Assembly: GCF_004117935.1 (NCBI RefSeq)
Contig: NZ_SDOY01000073.1
Location: 1-56,494 of the forward strand
DNA from: Streptomyces roseicoloratus
Lineage (GTDB): Bacteria > Actinomycetota > Actinomycetes > Streptomycetales > Streptomycetaceae
Direction of reading: 5' to 3'
DNA length: 56,494 nucleotides
The first letter of the stretch is position 1. Every line of letters starts with the position of its first letter. Shown here one piece after another: positions 34,118 through 42,859 of this stretch. Below the pieces are notes generated by a model. The model had not been told where the DNA came from, ran no database searches, and worked only from the letters and a program-made list of their open reading frames with translations. The position numbers were made by a program, and so were the translations under genes.

Positions 34118-35995
34118 CTAGCGCACGACCTCGTACGACTTTTTCTCGATCAGCTTGCCGTCCTTGAAGCAGAACCGGAAAACCGGCTCCTTGTCGAAGT
34201 CGTCGCTCGTCTCCGAGCTCATCAGGACCAGGCACGACGACCCCTCGGGCTCCGCCGGGCCCTTCCCGTGCAGGCCGGCGGTGGCGATCGTGTCACCCGA
34301 AGGGAGGCTGTCCCGCACCTTGCGCTCGCTGTCGCCGACCTTGACCGCGTCGTACTGTCCGGGGTCGACCATTCCCTTCGACACCGAACCCATCAGGAAC
34401 CAGAGGCCGAAGCCCGCCGCCACGAGCAGCAGCACCAGCGCGGCGACGGCTATCCCGCAGCCGATCGCTATCCCGCCGCCCGTGCTCCTGCCCCTGCCCG
34501 CCTGCATCGCCATCGCCAGCTCCCGTTCGGCCACCGTCCAGTCGGACGGTCCGACCGCGACCCGACCACGGTCGCCGCGTCGGGGCCTCTTCCACTGCTG
34601 CCGGAAGTCGTCGGCCGCATCGACGAAAGGCGCGACCTGCGGTACCGCGTGCGGACCCCTCTGCTCCCCGTACGGCGCTCCGTACGGGTCCGTCCGCGGC
34701 GCGGCGTACGGGTCCACGTACGGCGCGGCCTCCACCGCCCCGTACGGCAGGACCCCGGCGACCCGGAAGCCGCCGCCGTCCGCGGGGCCCGCGTGGACGA
34801 TGCCGCCGACGAGGCGGGCCCGCTCGTGCAGCCCGGGCAGGCCCTGGCCGCCGCTGACGACGCCGGAAGGGACCTCGGCCGGCTCCTCGTTGAGCACCTC
34901 GACGACGAAGGCGTCCGGCTCGTACCGCACTTCGACGGTGATCGGGGCGCCCGGCGCGTGCTTGTAGGCGTTGGTGAGGCCTTCCTGGACGATGCGGTAC
35001 GCGGCGTGGTCGACGGCCGGCGCGAGCGCCCGGGTCTCGCCGCGCCGGTTCAGACCGATCGCGGTGCCCGCGGCGCGGGCGGCCGTGACCAGCCCCTCGA
35101 TGCCGGCGGTCCCCCGCGCAGCCCGCCCGGTCTCGTCGCCCGGCCGCGTCAGGGCGGCGCCCTGGCCGCCCCGGTCGCCGTCGTCCGGCGCCTCCACCCC
35201 GTCACGGAGGATGCCGACGACCTCCCGCAGCTCGTGCATGGCGTCCATGGACGCGCCGCGCAGCACGGCGACCACCTCGCGCTGGCGGTCGGTCAGGTGC
35301 GGGTCCACCTCCAGCGCCCCGGTGTGCACGGAGATCAGGGCCAGCTGGTGGCCGAGGCTGTCGTGCATGTCCTGCGCGATCCGCTGCCGTTCCCGCATCC
35401 TGGCCTGGCCCACGAGCATCGCCCGCTCCCGCAGCAGCTGCACGTTGCGCTCCTGGAGGGCGTGGAGCAGGGTCCTGCGCTGGGTCCAGTAGCGGTGGGC
35501 GAGACCGGGCGCGAGCGTCGTGGCGAGGAAGTACAGCGTCGAGAAGAAGGCGAGCGTGAGCAGCCGCTGCTGCTGCCAGGCCTCGACGGCGGTGCTCGCG
35601 ACGTTCAGCACGTACGCCGTGGTGAACGCGGCCAGTGCCCGCTCGACGCCCGCGACATAGCGTCCGGCGGACCAGCCGACGAGTATCAGCAGGGCGAGGA
35701 AGCCGGGAAGGAACGGCGCGAGGCCGGAGGTGAGGACGAGCACCGTCGCGGGCAGGCGGCGGCGCAGCAGCGACAGACCGGCCGCGGCCGTGGCGACGGC
35801 GGCGAGCGTCCAGCCTTCGCCGCCCACGAGGTCCTCGGTGCCGGCGGCCAGCAGCGCCATGACGACGGCGAGCACCAGCTCGCCCGCGGTCCTGCGCCGC
35901 GACCACTGTCCGGGCACCGCGAACCAGCGCCACCCGTCGCGGAGCAGCACCGTCAGCCGCGTGCCGACCGTCCGGATCTTGGTAGGAGCTTCCAC
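34118..35995 (-). CDS. Sensor histidine kinase with C-terminal membrane anchor and outer domain
   Basis: Starting at GTG 35995 gives 625 residues. Four or five N-terminal helices (about 36-165) precede a HisKA_3 dimerisation domain with the phospho-acceptor H211 in QDMHDSLGHQ, then a HATPase with NAYKHAPGA and GGQGLPGLHERA. A Tyr/Pro-rich linker (about 400-460, PYGAPYG-like repeats) follows, then a strong transmembrane helix (about 506-536). The last 90 residues are predicted outside the cell, with C588 and C609 perhaps disulfide-bonded. NarL-type kinases normally end after the ATPase domain. The pair with the response regulator forms a two-component system of unknown signal. Confidence 0.88.
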   Translation of the reverse strand: MEAPTKIRTVGTRLTVLLRDGWRWFAVPGQWSRRRTAGELVLAVVMALLAAGTEDLVGGEGWTLAAVATAAAGLSLLRRRLPATVLVLTSGLAPFLPGFLALLILVGWSAGRYVAGVERALAAFTTAYVLNVASTAVEAWQQQRLLTLAFFSTLYFLATTLAPGLAHRYWTQRRTLLHALQERNVQLLRERAMLVGQARMRERQRIAQDMHDSLGHQLALISVHTGALEVDPHLTDRQREVVAVLRGASMDAMHELREVVGILRDGVEAPDDGDRGGQGAALTRPGDETGRAARGTAGIEGLVTAARAAGTAIGLNRRGETRALAPAVDHAAYRIVQEGLTNAYKHAPGAPITVEVRYEPDAFVVEVLNEEPAEVPSGVVSGGQGLPGLHERARLVGGIVHAGPADGGGFRVAGVLPYGAVEAAPYVDPYAAPRTDPYGAPYGEQRGPHAVPQVAPFVDAADDFRQQWKRPRRGDRGRVAVGPSDWTVAERELAMAMQAGRGRSTGGGIAIGCGIAVAALVLLLVAAGFGLWFLMGSVSKGMVDPGQYDAVKVGDSERKVRDSLPSGDTIATAGLHGKGPAEPEGSSCLVLMSSETSDDFDKEPVFRFCFKDGKLIEKKSYEVVR

Positions 35996-36165
35996 GCCGG
36001 CACGATAGGCCCGGGTTCCGTGCGCTCGCTGTCCTCTTTCGTCTCGCCCGGCCGCGACGATGGTCGCCTGTCCGTGCGTCACCACGAGCTGCCGCGAGCC
36101 GCCTTCGAGTGGTCTACCTCACACCCGGCGGTGCATGCACACCACCGCGAGGAGACCAACGCAAA

Positions 36166-36197
36166 ACGGTCGGCATCGTGATCACGATGCCGACCGT
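36166..36197 (-). terminator. Terminator of tRNA-Leu
   Basis: A perfect 32-bp palindrome: ACGGTCGGCATCGTGA pairs with 36182-36197. Read leftward, it is followed by TTTT (AAAA on the plus strand at 36162-36165). It lies just after the tRNA 3' end. Confidence 0.9.
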
Positions 36198-36203
36198 CTC
36201 GAC

Positions 36204-36290
36204 TGGTGCGCGAGGGGGGAGTTGAACCCCCACGCCCTTTCGGGCACTGGAACCTGAATCCAGCGCGTCTGCCTATTCCGCCACCCGCGC
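36204..36290 (-). tRNA. tRNA-Leu, anticodon CAG
   Basis: The sequence has acceptor stem GCGCGGG/CTCGCGC, a D-arm starting TGGCGGAATAGGCAGACG, and the anticodon stem-loop CTGGA-TTCAGGT-TCCAG giving CAG. A variable arm TGCCCGAAAGGGCGT, long as in class II tRNAs, and the T-arm GGGGGTTCAACTCCCCC follow. The 3' CCA is encoded (36204-36206). It reads CUG, the main Leu codon in high-GC genomes. Confidence 0.97.
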
Positions 36291-36656
36291 ATTGGGTGGT
36301 CTCCCGGCTCTCTCACCTTTCGGTTCGTTCGCCTGGCGACATCTGAAGATTAGCACGCTGCAGGCGGTGGATTCACATCCGTTGTTTCGTCCCCTCCCCG
36401 GCGGACGAGGAGAGAGGAGGGGAAAGAGGAGGGGAAGGAGGACGGGGAGGGGAGCGAGGGGGAAGGAGTGAAGGACGGCACCTCCTGCTCCGCTCCCGGG
36501 TGCGGGACACTGTCCACAGGCCGCCTCTACGATCCGTGGGGAAGGTCTGTGAGAGGTGACACTCGTCCACAGGGCAGAGAAGGGGAACCAGCCGATTTCC
36601 CGACGCGTGGATACGATCAGTAAGCAGTACGACGACAACGACGGAGGAGGTGCCCC
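36291..36656. other. 366-bp intergenic region between tRNA-Leu and fhaA
   Basis: No gene is seen. It holds the leftward tRNA promoter (near 36330), a homopurine tract at 36404-36477, two loose DnaA-like boxes (CTGTCCACA 36510-36518, TCGTCCACA 36563-36571) and, near 36600, the likely fhaA promoter (GGATACGATCAGTAAG). Confidence 0.6.
36404..36477 (+). repeat. Homopurine (G/A) tract of about 74 bp
   Basis: The plus strand is almost only G and A, with three isolated C (near 36407, 36443 and 36455), built from GAGG, GGGGAAGG and similar units. Such tracts can form triplex or bent DNA. Confidence 0.65.
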
Positions 36657-37523
36657 ATGGGAGTCCTGAAGCGGTTCGAGCAGCGACTCGAAGGTCTGGT
36701 CAACGGCACCTTCGCCAAGGTCTTCAAGTCCGAGGTCCAGCCCGTCGAGATCGCCGGCGCCCTCCAGCGCGAGTGCGACAACAACGCGACGATCTGGAAC
36801 CGCGAGCGGACGGTCGTCCCCAACGACTTCATCGTGGAGCTGAGCGCGCCGGACTACGAGCGCCTCAGCCCCTACTCGGGCCAGCTCGGCGATGAGCTCG
36901 CCGGCCTGGTCAGGGACTACGCGAAGCAGCAGCGGTACACCTTCATGGGCCCGATCAAGGTCCACCTGGAGAAGGCCGACGACCTCGACACCGGTCTGTA
37001 CCGGGTGCGCAGCCGCACGCTCGCGTCGAGTTCGTCACAGCCGCAGCCGCCCGCTCCGGGCGGATACCCGGCCGGACCGCAGAGCGGCCAGCAGCCGCCC
37101 CGCGGTGGTTACGGGTATCCCCCGGCCGGTGCCCCGCCGATGCCCGCGGCCCCGCCGCCGGGCGCCCCGGCCATGCCCGGGCACCGTCCGACGGCGCCCG
37201 CCGCGGGCCGACCCGGCGGGCCCGCGACGTCCGGCGGCGGCCAGATCCGCCGCTGGATCGAGATCAACGGCACCCGCCACCAGATTTCCCGCCCGACCCT
37301 GGTCCTCGGACGCAGCACCGACGCGGACGTGAGGATCGACGATCCCGGCGTCTCCCGCCGGCACTGCGAGATCCGGACCGGAACGCCCTCGACGATCGCG
37401 GATCTCGGGTCCACCAACGGCATCGTGGTGGACGGGCAGCACACCACCCGCGCTACGCTCCGCGACGGCTCGCGGATCGTCGTGGGCAGCACCACCATCG
37501 TTTACCGGCAAGCCGAAGGGTGA
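36657..37523 (+). CDS. fhaA: FhaA, FHA-domain protein of the pknB cluster
   Basis: The 288-residue protein has the N-terminal DUF3662 domain (1-120, GVLKRFEQRLEGLVNGTFAKVF), a Gly/Pro/Tyr-rich linker (about 125-200) and a C-terminal FHA domain (about 205-285) with LGRSTDADVRIDDPGVSRRH, where the Arg-Ser-His residues read phosphothreonine. In mycobacteria FhaA binds phosphorylated MviN and RodA-type targets of PknB. ATG 36657 follows GGAGGAGGT. First gene of the cluster; fhaB follows 10 bp later. Confidence 0.95.
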   Translation: MGVLKRFEQRLEGLVNGTFAKVFKSEVQPVEIAGALQRECDNNATIWNRERTVVPNDFIVELSAPDYERLSPYSGQLGDELAGLVRDYAKQQRYTFMGPIKVHLEKADDLDTGLYRVRSRTLASSSSQPQPPAPGGYPAGPQSGQQPPRGGYGYPPAGAPPMPAAPPPGAPAMPGHRPTAPAAGRPGGPATSGGGQIRRWIEINGTRHQISRPTLVLGRSTDADVRIDDPGVSRRHCEIRTGTPSTIADLGSTNGIVVDGQHTTRATLRDGSRIVVGSTTIVYRQAEG

Positions 37524-37533
37524 AGCGGGGGCA

Positions 37534-38058
37534 ATGTCAGAGCTGACCCTGACGGTCATGCGGCTGGGTTTCCTGGCCGTTCTGTGGCTGTTCGTCATCG
37601 TGGCCGTCCAGGTCATCCGCAGCGATCTGTTCGGCACGCGGGTCACCCAGCGCGGTTCGCGCCGGCAGGACGCGCGCCCGCAGCAGAGCGGGCGGCAGGC
37701 CGCCGCACCGCCACAGCAGCGGGGCGGCCAGCAGGCCGCGCCCGCGGGTCGGCAGCGCCGCGGCGCCCCGACCAAGCTCGTCGTCTCCGAGGGCACCCTC
37801 ACCGGCACGACGGTCGCCCTGCAGGGCCAGACCATCACGCTGGGCCGGGCGCACGACTCGACGATCGTGCTGGACGACGACTACGCCTCCAGCCGGCACG
37901 CCAGGATCTACCCGGACCGGGACGGTCAGTGGATCGTCGAGGACCTCGGGTCCACCAACGGCACGTATCTCGACCGGACCCGCCTCACCACCGCGACACC
38001 GATTCCGCTCGGCGCGCCGATCCGCATCGGCAAGACCGTCATCGAGCTGCGGAAGTAG
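37534..38058 (+). CDS. fhaB: FhaB/FipA-like FHA-domain membrane protein
   Basis: The 174-residue protein has an N-terminal transmembrane helix (about 8-28), a Gln/Arg/Pro-rich linker (about 38-78) and a FHA domain (about 80-170) with LGRAHDSTIVLDDDYASSRHARI and DLGSTNGTYLDR. It is the partner of FhaA and binds phosphothreonine on PknB targets at the membrane, linked to division in mycobacteria. Cotranscribed with fhaA. Confidence 0.95.
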   Translation: MSELTLTVMRLGFLAVLWLFVIVAVQVIRSDLFGTRVTQRGSRRQDARPQQSGRQAAAPPQQRGGQQAAPAGRQRRGAPTKLVVSEGTLTGTTVALQGQTITLGRAHDSTIVLDDDYASSRHARIYPDRDGQWIVEDLGSTNGTYLDRTRLTTATPIPLGAPIRIGKTVIELRK

Positions 38059-38090
38059 TACGAACATGAGCGAGCGGAGCGAGCGCGCCG

Positions 38091-38115
38091 GGGCGGTCCC
38101 CACGACGGACCGCCC
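38091..38115 (+). terminator. Hairpin between fhaB and the phosphatase gene
   Basis: GGGCGGTCC at 38091-38099 pairs perfectly with GGACCGCCC at 38107-38115. It has no T-run and may weaken, not end, readthrough within the operon. Confidence 0.4.
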
Positions 38116-38184
38116 TGAGGACCGCGCGGCAGCCCGGGCAAGGGGCCGGGGCGGGTACGGGCTCCCGACCGGAGGGTGGGCAGT

Positions 38185-39720
38185 GTGGCTCGAGACCGGC
38201 GGCAACCCGACACGGCGCCGACAGGGCAGGTGGGCATGAGTCTGTCACTGCGTTTCGCCGCGGGCTCGCACAAGGGCATGATCCGCGAGGGCAACGAGGA
38301 CTCGGGCTACGCCGGTCCGCGGCTGCTCGCGATCGCCGACGGCATGGGCGGCCAGGCCGCCGGCGAGGTCGCCTCGTCCGAGGTGATCTCCTCCCTGGTG
38401 ACGCTCGACGACGACGTCCCCGGCTCGGACATCCTCACGTCGCTCAGCACGGCCGTGCAGCGCGCCAACGACCAGCTGCGAGTGATGGTCGACGAGGACC
38501 AGCGCCTCGAAGGCATGGGCACGACGCTCACCGCCCTGCTGTGGACGGGCCAGCGCCTCGGCCTGGTGCACGTCGGCGACTCCCGCGCGTACCTGCTGCG
38601 CGACGGCGTCCTCACGCAGATCACGCAGGACCACACCTGGGTGCAACGGCTCGTCGACGAGGGCCGGATCACGCAGGAGGAGGCGACGACCCATCCGCAG
38701 CGGTCGCTGCTGATGCGGGTGCTCAGCGGTGACCCCGTCGAGCCCGACCTGTCGATCCGCGAGGTGCGGGCCGGCGACCGCTACCTGGTGTGCTCCGACG
38801 GCCTGTCCGGGGTCGTGTCGCACCAGACGCTGGAGGAGACCCTCGCCAGCTACCAGGGCCCGCAGGAGACCGTGCAGGAGCTGATCCAGCTCGCGCTGCG
38901 CGGCGGCGGCCCGGACAACATCACGGTGATCGTCGCCGACGTCCTCGACGTCGACGGCGGCGACACCCTCGCGGGTCACCTCTCCGACACCCCGATGATC
39001 GTGGGCGCGGTCGCCGAGAACCAGGTGCAGCCGCACGACGGCGGTGCCATGCACACGCCCGCGGGCCGCGCCTCCGGGCTCGGCCGCCCCGCGCCGCACC
39101 AGCAGCCTCCGTCCGGCGGCTTCGGCCCGCCCGGAAGCGGCGACGACCACGGCTACGGCGGGATGCCGCCGCAGGGCTCCTTCGGGTCGTACACCGAGGA
39201 CGACTTCGTGAAGCCGCGCACCGGCCTCAAGTGGCTGAAGCGCTCCTTCTTCATCCTCCTCGCGCTCGCCGTGCTCGGCGGCGGCCTGTACGGCGGCTGG
39301 CGCTGGACGCAGACCCAGTACTTCGTGGGCTCGAACGACGAGCACGTGGCGCTCTACCGGGGCATCAGCCAGGACCTGGCGTGGCTGAAGCTGTCGGAGG
39401 TCGAGAAGGACCACCCCGAGATCGAACTCAAGTACCTGCCGGCGTACCAGCGCAAGCAGGTGGAGGACACGATCGCGGGCGGCAGCCTCGGCAAGGCGCA
39501 GACGAAGATCGCCGAGCTGGCGCTGCAGGCCTCGGCCTGCAAGAAGCAGGAACAGCGTCAGAAGGCCGCCGCGGAGGCCGCCGACAAGGCGAGCACGCCG
39601 CCGCCGTCCACGGACGGTGCCGCCGCGCCGGACAAGAAGCCCACCACAGCCGCGCCGTCCCCTGGACCGACCCTGTCGGCGGAGGAGCAGAAGCTGGCCT
39701 CGAACTGCGGCAAGCAGTAA
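38185..39720 (+). CDS. pstP: PP2C-type Ser/Thr phosphatase (PstP)
   Basis: GTG 38185 is preferred because GGAGGG lies 8 nt upstream (511 residues); ATG 38236 would give a 494-residue form. The PP2C catalytic domain (about 20-255) shows metal-binding IREGNEDSGY, AIADGMGGQAAGE, HVGDSRAYLL and GGPDNITVIVADV. A Pro/Gly-rich juxtamembrane part leads to a transmembrane helix (about 353-373) and an extracytoplasmic tail with two Cys. It reverses phosphorylation by PknB and other kinases on FhaA/FhaB-linked substrates. Confidence 0.95.
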   Translation: MARDRRQPDTAPTGQVGMSLSLRFAAGSHKGMIREGNEDSGYAGPRLLAIADGMGGQAAGEVASSEVISSLVTLDDDVPGSDILTSLSTAVQRANDQLRVMVDEDQRLEGMGTTLTALLWTGQRLGLVHVGDSRAYLLRDGVLTQITQDHTWVQRLVDEGRITQEEATTHPQRSLLMRVLSGDPVEPDLSIREVRAGDRYLVCSDGLSGVVSHQTLEETLASYQGPQETVQELIQLALRGGGPDNITVIVADVLDVDGGDTLAGHLSDTPMIVGAVAENQVQPHDGGAMHTPAGRASGLGRPAPHQQPPSGGFGPPGSGDDHGYGGMPPQGSFGSYTEDDFVKPRTGLKWLKRSFFILLALAVLGGGLYGGWRWTQTQYFVGSNDEHVALYRGISQDLAWLKLSEVEKDHPEIELKYLPAYQRKQVEDTIAGGSLGKAQTKIAELALQASACKKQEQRQKAAAEAADKASTPPPSTDGAAAPDKKPTTAAPSPGPTLSAEEQKLASNCGKQ

Positions 39721-39748
39721 GCAGACCCGTAGGGGGCCTTTCACCACC

Positions 39749-41191
39749 ATGAGCGTTGTCACCAACACGACCACCATCGGCGCCATCGAGGCGCCGAGCC
39801 GCCGCAACACCGAGCTGGCGCTGCTGGCGTTCGCCGTCGTCATCCCGGTGTTCGCCTACCTCAACGTCGGTCTGGCGATCGACGGCGAGGTGCCGCCCGG
39901 CATGCTCGGGTACGGTGCCGGCCTCGCCCTGCTCGCGGGCGTCGCGCACCTCGTGGTGCGCAAGTGGGCGCCGTACGCGGACCCGCTGCTGCTGCCGCTC
40001 GCGACCCTGCTCAACGGCATGGGCCTGGTGCTGATCTGGCGCCTCGACCAGTCGCCGCGGCTGATCGCCCTGGCCAAGCGCTCGTACGGGGCGTTCAGCC
40101 CGTCGGCGCCGAACCAGATGATGTACTCGGCGATCGGCATCGCGATGTTCGTGGCGGTGCTGCTGCTCCTGAAGGACCACCGGACGCTGCAGCGCTACAC
40201 GTACATCTCCATGGTGGTCGCGCTGGTCCTGCTGCTGCTGCCGCTCGTGCCGGGTCTCGGCGCCGACGTGTTCGGCGCGAAGATCTGGATCCGGGTCGGC
40301 GGCTTCTCCATCCAGCCCGGTGAGTTCGCGAAGCTGGTCCTGGCCGTGTTCTTCTCCGGCTACCTGATGGTGAAGCGGGACGCGCTGGCGCTGGCCAGCC
40401 GCCGGTTCATGGGCCTCTACCTGCCGCGCGGACGTGACCTCGGCCCGATCCTGACGATCTGGGCGGTCAGCCTCCTCATCCTGGTCTTCGAGAACGACCT
40501 CGGTACCTCGCTGCTGTTCTTCGGCATGTTCGTGATCATGCTGTACGTGGCGACGGAGCGGACCAGCTGGGTCGTCATGGGTCTGCTGATGTCGGCGGGC
40601 GGCGCCGTGGTCGTCGGTTCGACCGCGAGCCACGTGCAGTCGCGTGTCCAGGCCTGGCTCGACCCGTTCGAGTGCCTGAAGACGGCCCCCGAGGGCACGA
40701 ACATGGCGTACGCGTGCGACCAGATGACGCAGGTGCTGATGTCGTTCGGCTCCGGCGGCATCCTGGGCACGGGCCTCGGCCAGGGCAACTCGGACCTCAT
40801 CCAGTTCGCCGCCAACTCCGACTTCATCTTCGCCACGGTCGGCGAGGAGCTCGGCCTGGCCGGCGTCATGGTCTTCCTGCTCTTCTACGGGCTGATCATC
40901 GAGCGCGGTGTGCGGACGGCCCTCGCGGCCCGCGACCCGTTCGGCAAGCTGCTCGCCATGGGCCTGTCGGGCGCGTTCGCCCTCCAGGTCTTCGTCGTCG
41001 CCGGCGGTGTGATGGGCCTCATCCCGCTGACCGGCATGACGATGCCGTTCCTCGCCTACGGCGGTTCGTCCGTGATCGCCAACTGGGCGCTGGTCGGCGT
41101 GCTGATCCGCATCAGCGACACCGCGCGCCGTCCCGCACCGTCCCCCGCCCCGAACCCCGACGCCGAGATGACCCAGGTGGTCCGTCCGTGA
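39749..41191 (+). CDS. rodA: SEDS peptidoglycan glycosyltransferase (RodA/FtsW family)
   Basis: The 480-residue protein has about 12 transmembrane segments. SEDS-family residues are seen in RVGGFSIQPGEFAKL, FENDLGTSLLFFG and NSDFIFATVGEELGLAG, and MTMPFLAYGGSSVIANW near the C-terminus. With its class B PBP partner, encoded next with a GTGA overlap, it polymerises lipid II into glycan strands. Whether it works in elongation or sporulation division cannot be told, and family naming between RodA and FtsW varies. ATG 39749 follows AGGGGG. Confidence 0.94.
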   Translation: MSVVTNTTTIGAIEAPSRRNTELALLAFAVVIPVFAYLNVGLAIDGEVPPGMLGYGAGLALLAGVAHLVVRKWAPYADPLLLPLATLLNGMGLVLIWRLDQSPRLIALAKRSYGAFSPSAPNQMMYSAIGIAMFVAVLLLLKDHRTLQRYTYISMVVALVLLLLPLVPGLGADVFGAKIWIRVGGFSIQPGEFAKLVLAVFFSGYLMVKRDALALASRRFMGLYLPRGRDLGPILTIWAVSLLILVFENDLGTSLLFFGMFVIMLYVATERTSWVVMGLLMSAGGAVVVGSTASHVQSRVQAWLDPFECLKTAPEGTNMAYACDQMTQVLMSFGSGGILGTGLGQGNSDLIQFAANSDFIFATVGEELGLAGVMVFLLFYGLIIERGVRTALAARDPFGKLLAMGLSGAFALQVFVVAGGVMGLIPLTGMTMPFLAYGGSSVIANWALVGVLIRISDTARRPAPSPAPNPDAEMTQVVRP

Positions 41192-42654
41192 ACAAGCCGC
41201 TGCGCCGAGTCGCGATCTTCTGCGGCCTGCTGATCCTCGCCCTGCTGGTGCGCGACAACTGGCTCCAGTACGTGCGCGCCGACGAGCTGAACGCCCACCC
41301 GAAGAACAAGCGGGTGACGATCGAGCGCTACTCCAACGAGCGCGGGAACATCATCGTCGACGGCAAGCCGATCACCGGTTCCGTGGACTCCGGCGACGAG
41401 TTCTACAAGTACAAGCGGACCTATGTGGACGGCCCCATGTGGGCGCCGGTCACCGGCTACGCCTCGCAGGCCTTCGACGCCAGCCAGATCGAGAAGATCG
41501 AGGACGGCGTCCTCACCGGCAACGACGACCGGCTGTTCTTCGACCGCACGCTGGCGATGTTCACCGGCGAGAAGAAGAAGGGCGGCGACGTCGTCACCAC
41601 CCTGAGCGGGGCCGCGCAGAAGGCCGCGTTCAAGGGCCTCGGCAACAAGACCGGCGCGGTCGTCGCGATCGAGCCGTCGACCGGCAAGATCCTCGCGCTG
41701 GCGTCCACGCCGTCGTACGACCCCGCCTCCTTCGCCGGCTACCACAACGCGGACGCCAAGGCCTGGCAGACGCTGGAGAAGGACAAGAACAAGCCCAAGC
41801 TGAACCGCGCGCTGCGCGAGATCTACCCGCCGGGCTCCGTCTTCAAGGTCGTCACGGCCGCGGCGGCGCTGGAGAACGGCGCGGTCAAGGACATCAACGC
41901 GCAGACGGACACGCCCGAAGGCTGGAAGATCCCGCTCTCCTCGAGGGAGATGGTCAACCACGCCAGCGGCTGCGCCAACGCCAGCCTGAACCGCGCGCTG
42001 GAGATCTCCTGCAACTCGGTCTTCGCGAAGCTCGGCGACGACGTCGGCGTCGAGAAGATGACCGAGATGGCGGAGAAGTTCGGTTTCAACGCCGAGCAGT
42101 TCGTCCCGGTCCGCGCCGTCGCCTCGGTGTACGACAAGAACGCCGACCGCGGTGGCAACGCGCTGTCGTCGATCGGCCAGTTCAACACGGCCACCACGCC
42201 GCTGCAGATGGCGATGGTCACGGCGGCGATCGCCAACGACGGCAAGCTGATGAAGCCGTACATGATCGACGAGCTGCGCGCGCCCAACGTCGACCTGATC
42301 AAGAAGACGGAGCCGGAGGAGCTCAGCCGGCCCGTCTCGCAGAAGACCGCCCAGCAGCTCCAGGAGATGATGGAGAACGTCGTCACCAACGGCACCGGCG
42401 GCAACGCCGACGTGCGCATGGACGGCGTGAAGGTCGGCGGCAAGACCGGTACGGCGCAGCACGGCGAGAAGAACGCCAAGCGTCCCTACGCCTGGTTCAT
42501 CAGCTACGCGAAGACCGACCAGGGCTCGCCGGTCGCGGTCGCCGTGATCGTCGAGGACTCGGCGGGCACCGACCGCGAGGACATCAGCGGTGGCGGTCTG
42601 GCGGCCCCGATCGCCAAGGCCGTGATGAAGGCGGTGCTCAAGAACCGGAGCTGA
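41188..42654 (+). CDS. pbpA: Class B penicillin-binding protein (PbpA, transpeptidase)
   Basis: The 488-residue protein has one N-terminal anchor helix (about 7-22) and a pedestal domain. The transpeptidase domain carries S217-V-F-K220 (active-site Ser), S274-C-N276 and K419-T420-G421. It cross-links peptidoglycan with the SEDS protein encoded just upstream. GTG 41188 overlaps that gene's stop. The order SEDS-PBP-PknB is typical of actinobacteria. Confidence 0.95.
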   Translation: MNKPLRRVAIFCGLLILALLVRDNWLQYVRADELNAHPKNKRVTIERYSNERGNIIVDGKPITGSVDSGDEFYKYKRTYVDGPMWAPVTGYASQAFDASQIEKIEDGVLTGNDDRLFFDRTLAMFTGEKKKGGDVVTTLSGAAQKAAFKGLGNKTGAVVAIEPSTGKILALASTPSYDPASFAGYHNADAKAWQTLEKDKNKPKLNRALREIYPPGSVFKVVTAAAALENGAVKDINAQTDTPEGWKIPLSSREMVNHASGCANASLNRALEISCNSVFAKLGDDVGVEKMTEMAEKFGFNAEQFVPVRAVASVYDKNADRGGNALSSIGQFNTATTPLQMAMVTAAIANDGKLMKPYMIDELRAPNVDLIKKTEPEELSRPVSQKTAQQLQEMMENVVTNGTGGNADVRMDGVKVGGKTGTAQHGEKNAKRPYAWFISYAKTDQGSPVAVAVIVEDSAGTDREDISGGGLAAPIAKAVMKAVLKNRS

Positions 42655-42700
42655 GCGCCGAAGCCGGTCCTCCGGGCGTTCGGTGCCGGTCCGGGTGACC

Positions 42701-42742
42701 GATACCACGCCGGGGGCCCCGGCCGTGTACCGGTGTGGTATC
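42701..42742. promoter_or_regulatory. Inverted repeat between pbpA and pknB
   Basis: GATACCAC at 42701-42708 is the reverse complement of GTGGTATC at 42735-42742. GGTGAC also occurs just outside both arms, and a GC-rich hairpin (GCCGGGG/CCCCGGC) lies inside. The 205-bp gap is the only large one in the cluster, so it may hold a separate pknB promoter or an attenuator. Confidence 0.45.
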
Positions 42743-42859
42743 AGGTGACGGTCGGCGGACGAAGCGGTTCCCCGCGGCCGGTAGCGTATGCGCGAACAGC
42801 ACACACCGCCGGACCACACACGGGTGCGGTCGGGACAGACGGAGAGGGCTGGAGAAGCT

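Noticed and set aside
36204..36290. Integration (att) site at tRNA-Leu
   Set aside because: No integrase, no direct repeat of the tRNA 3' end and no foreign-looking genes lie nearby. The adjacent inverted repeat is a terminator.
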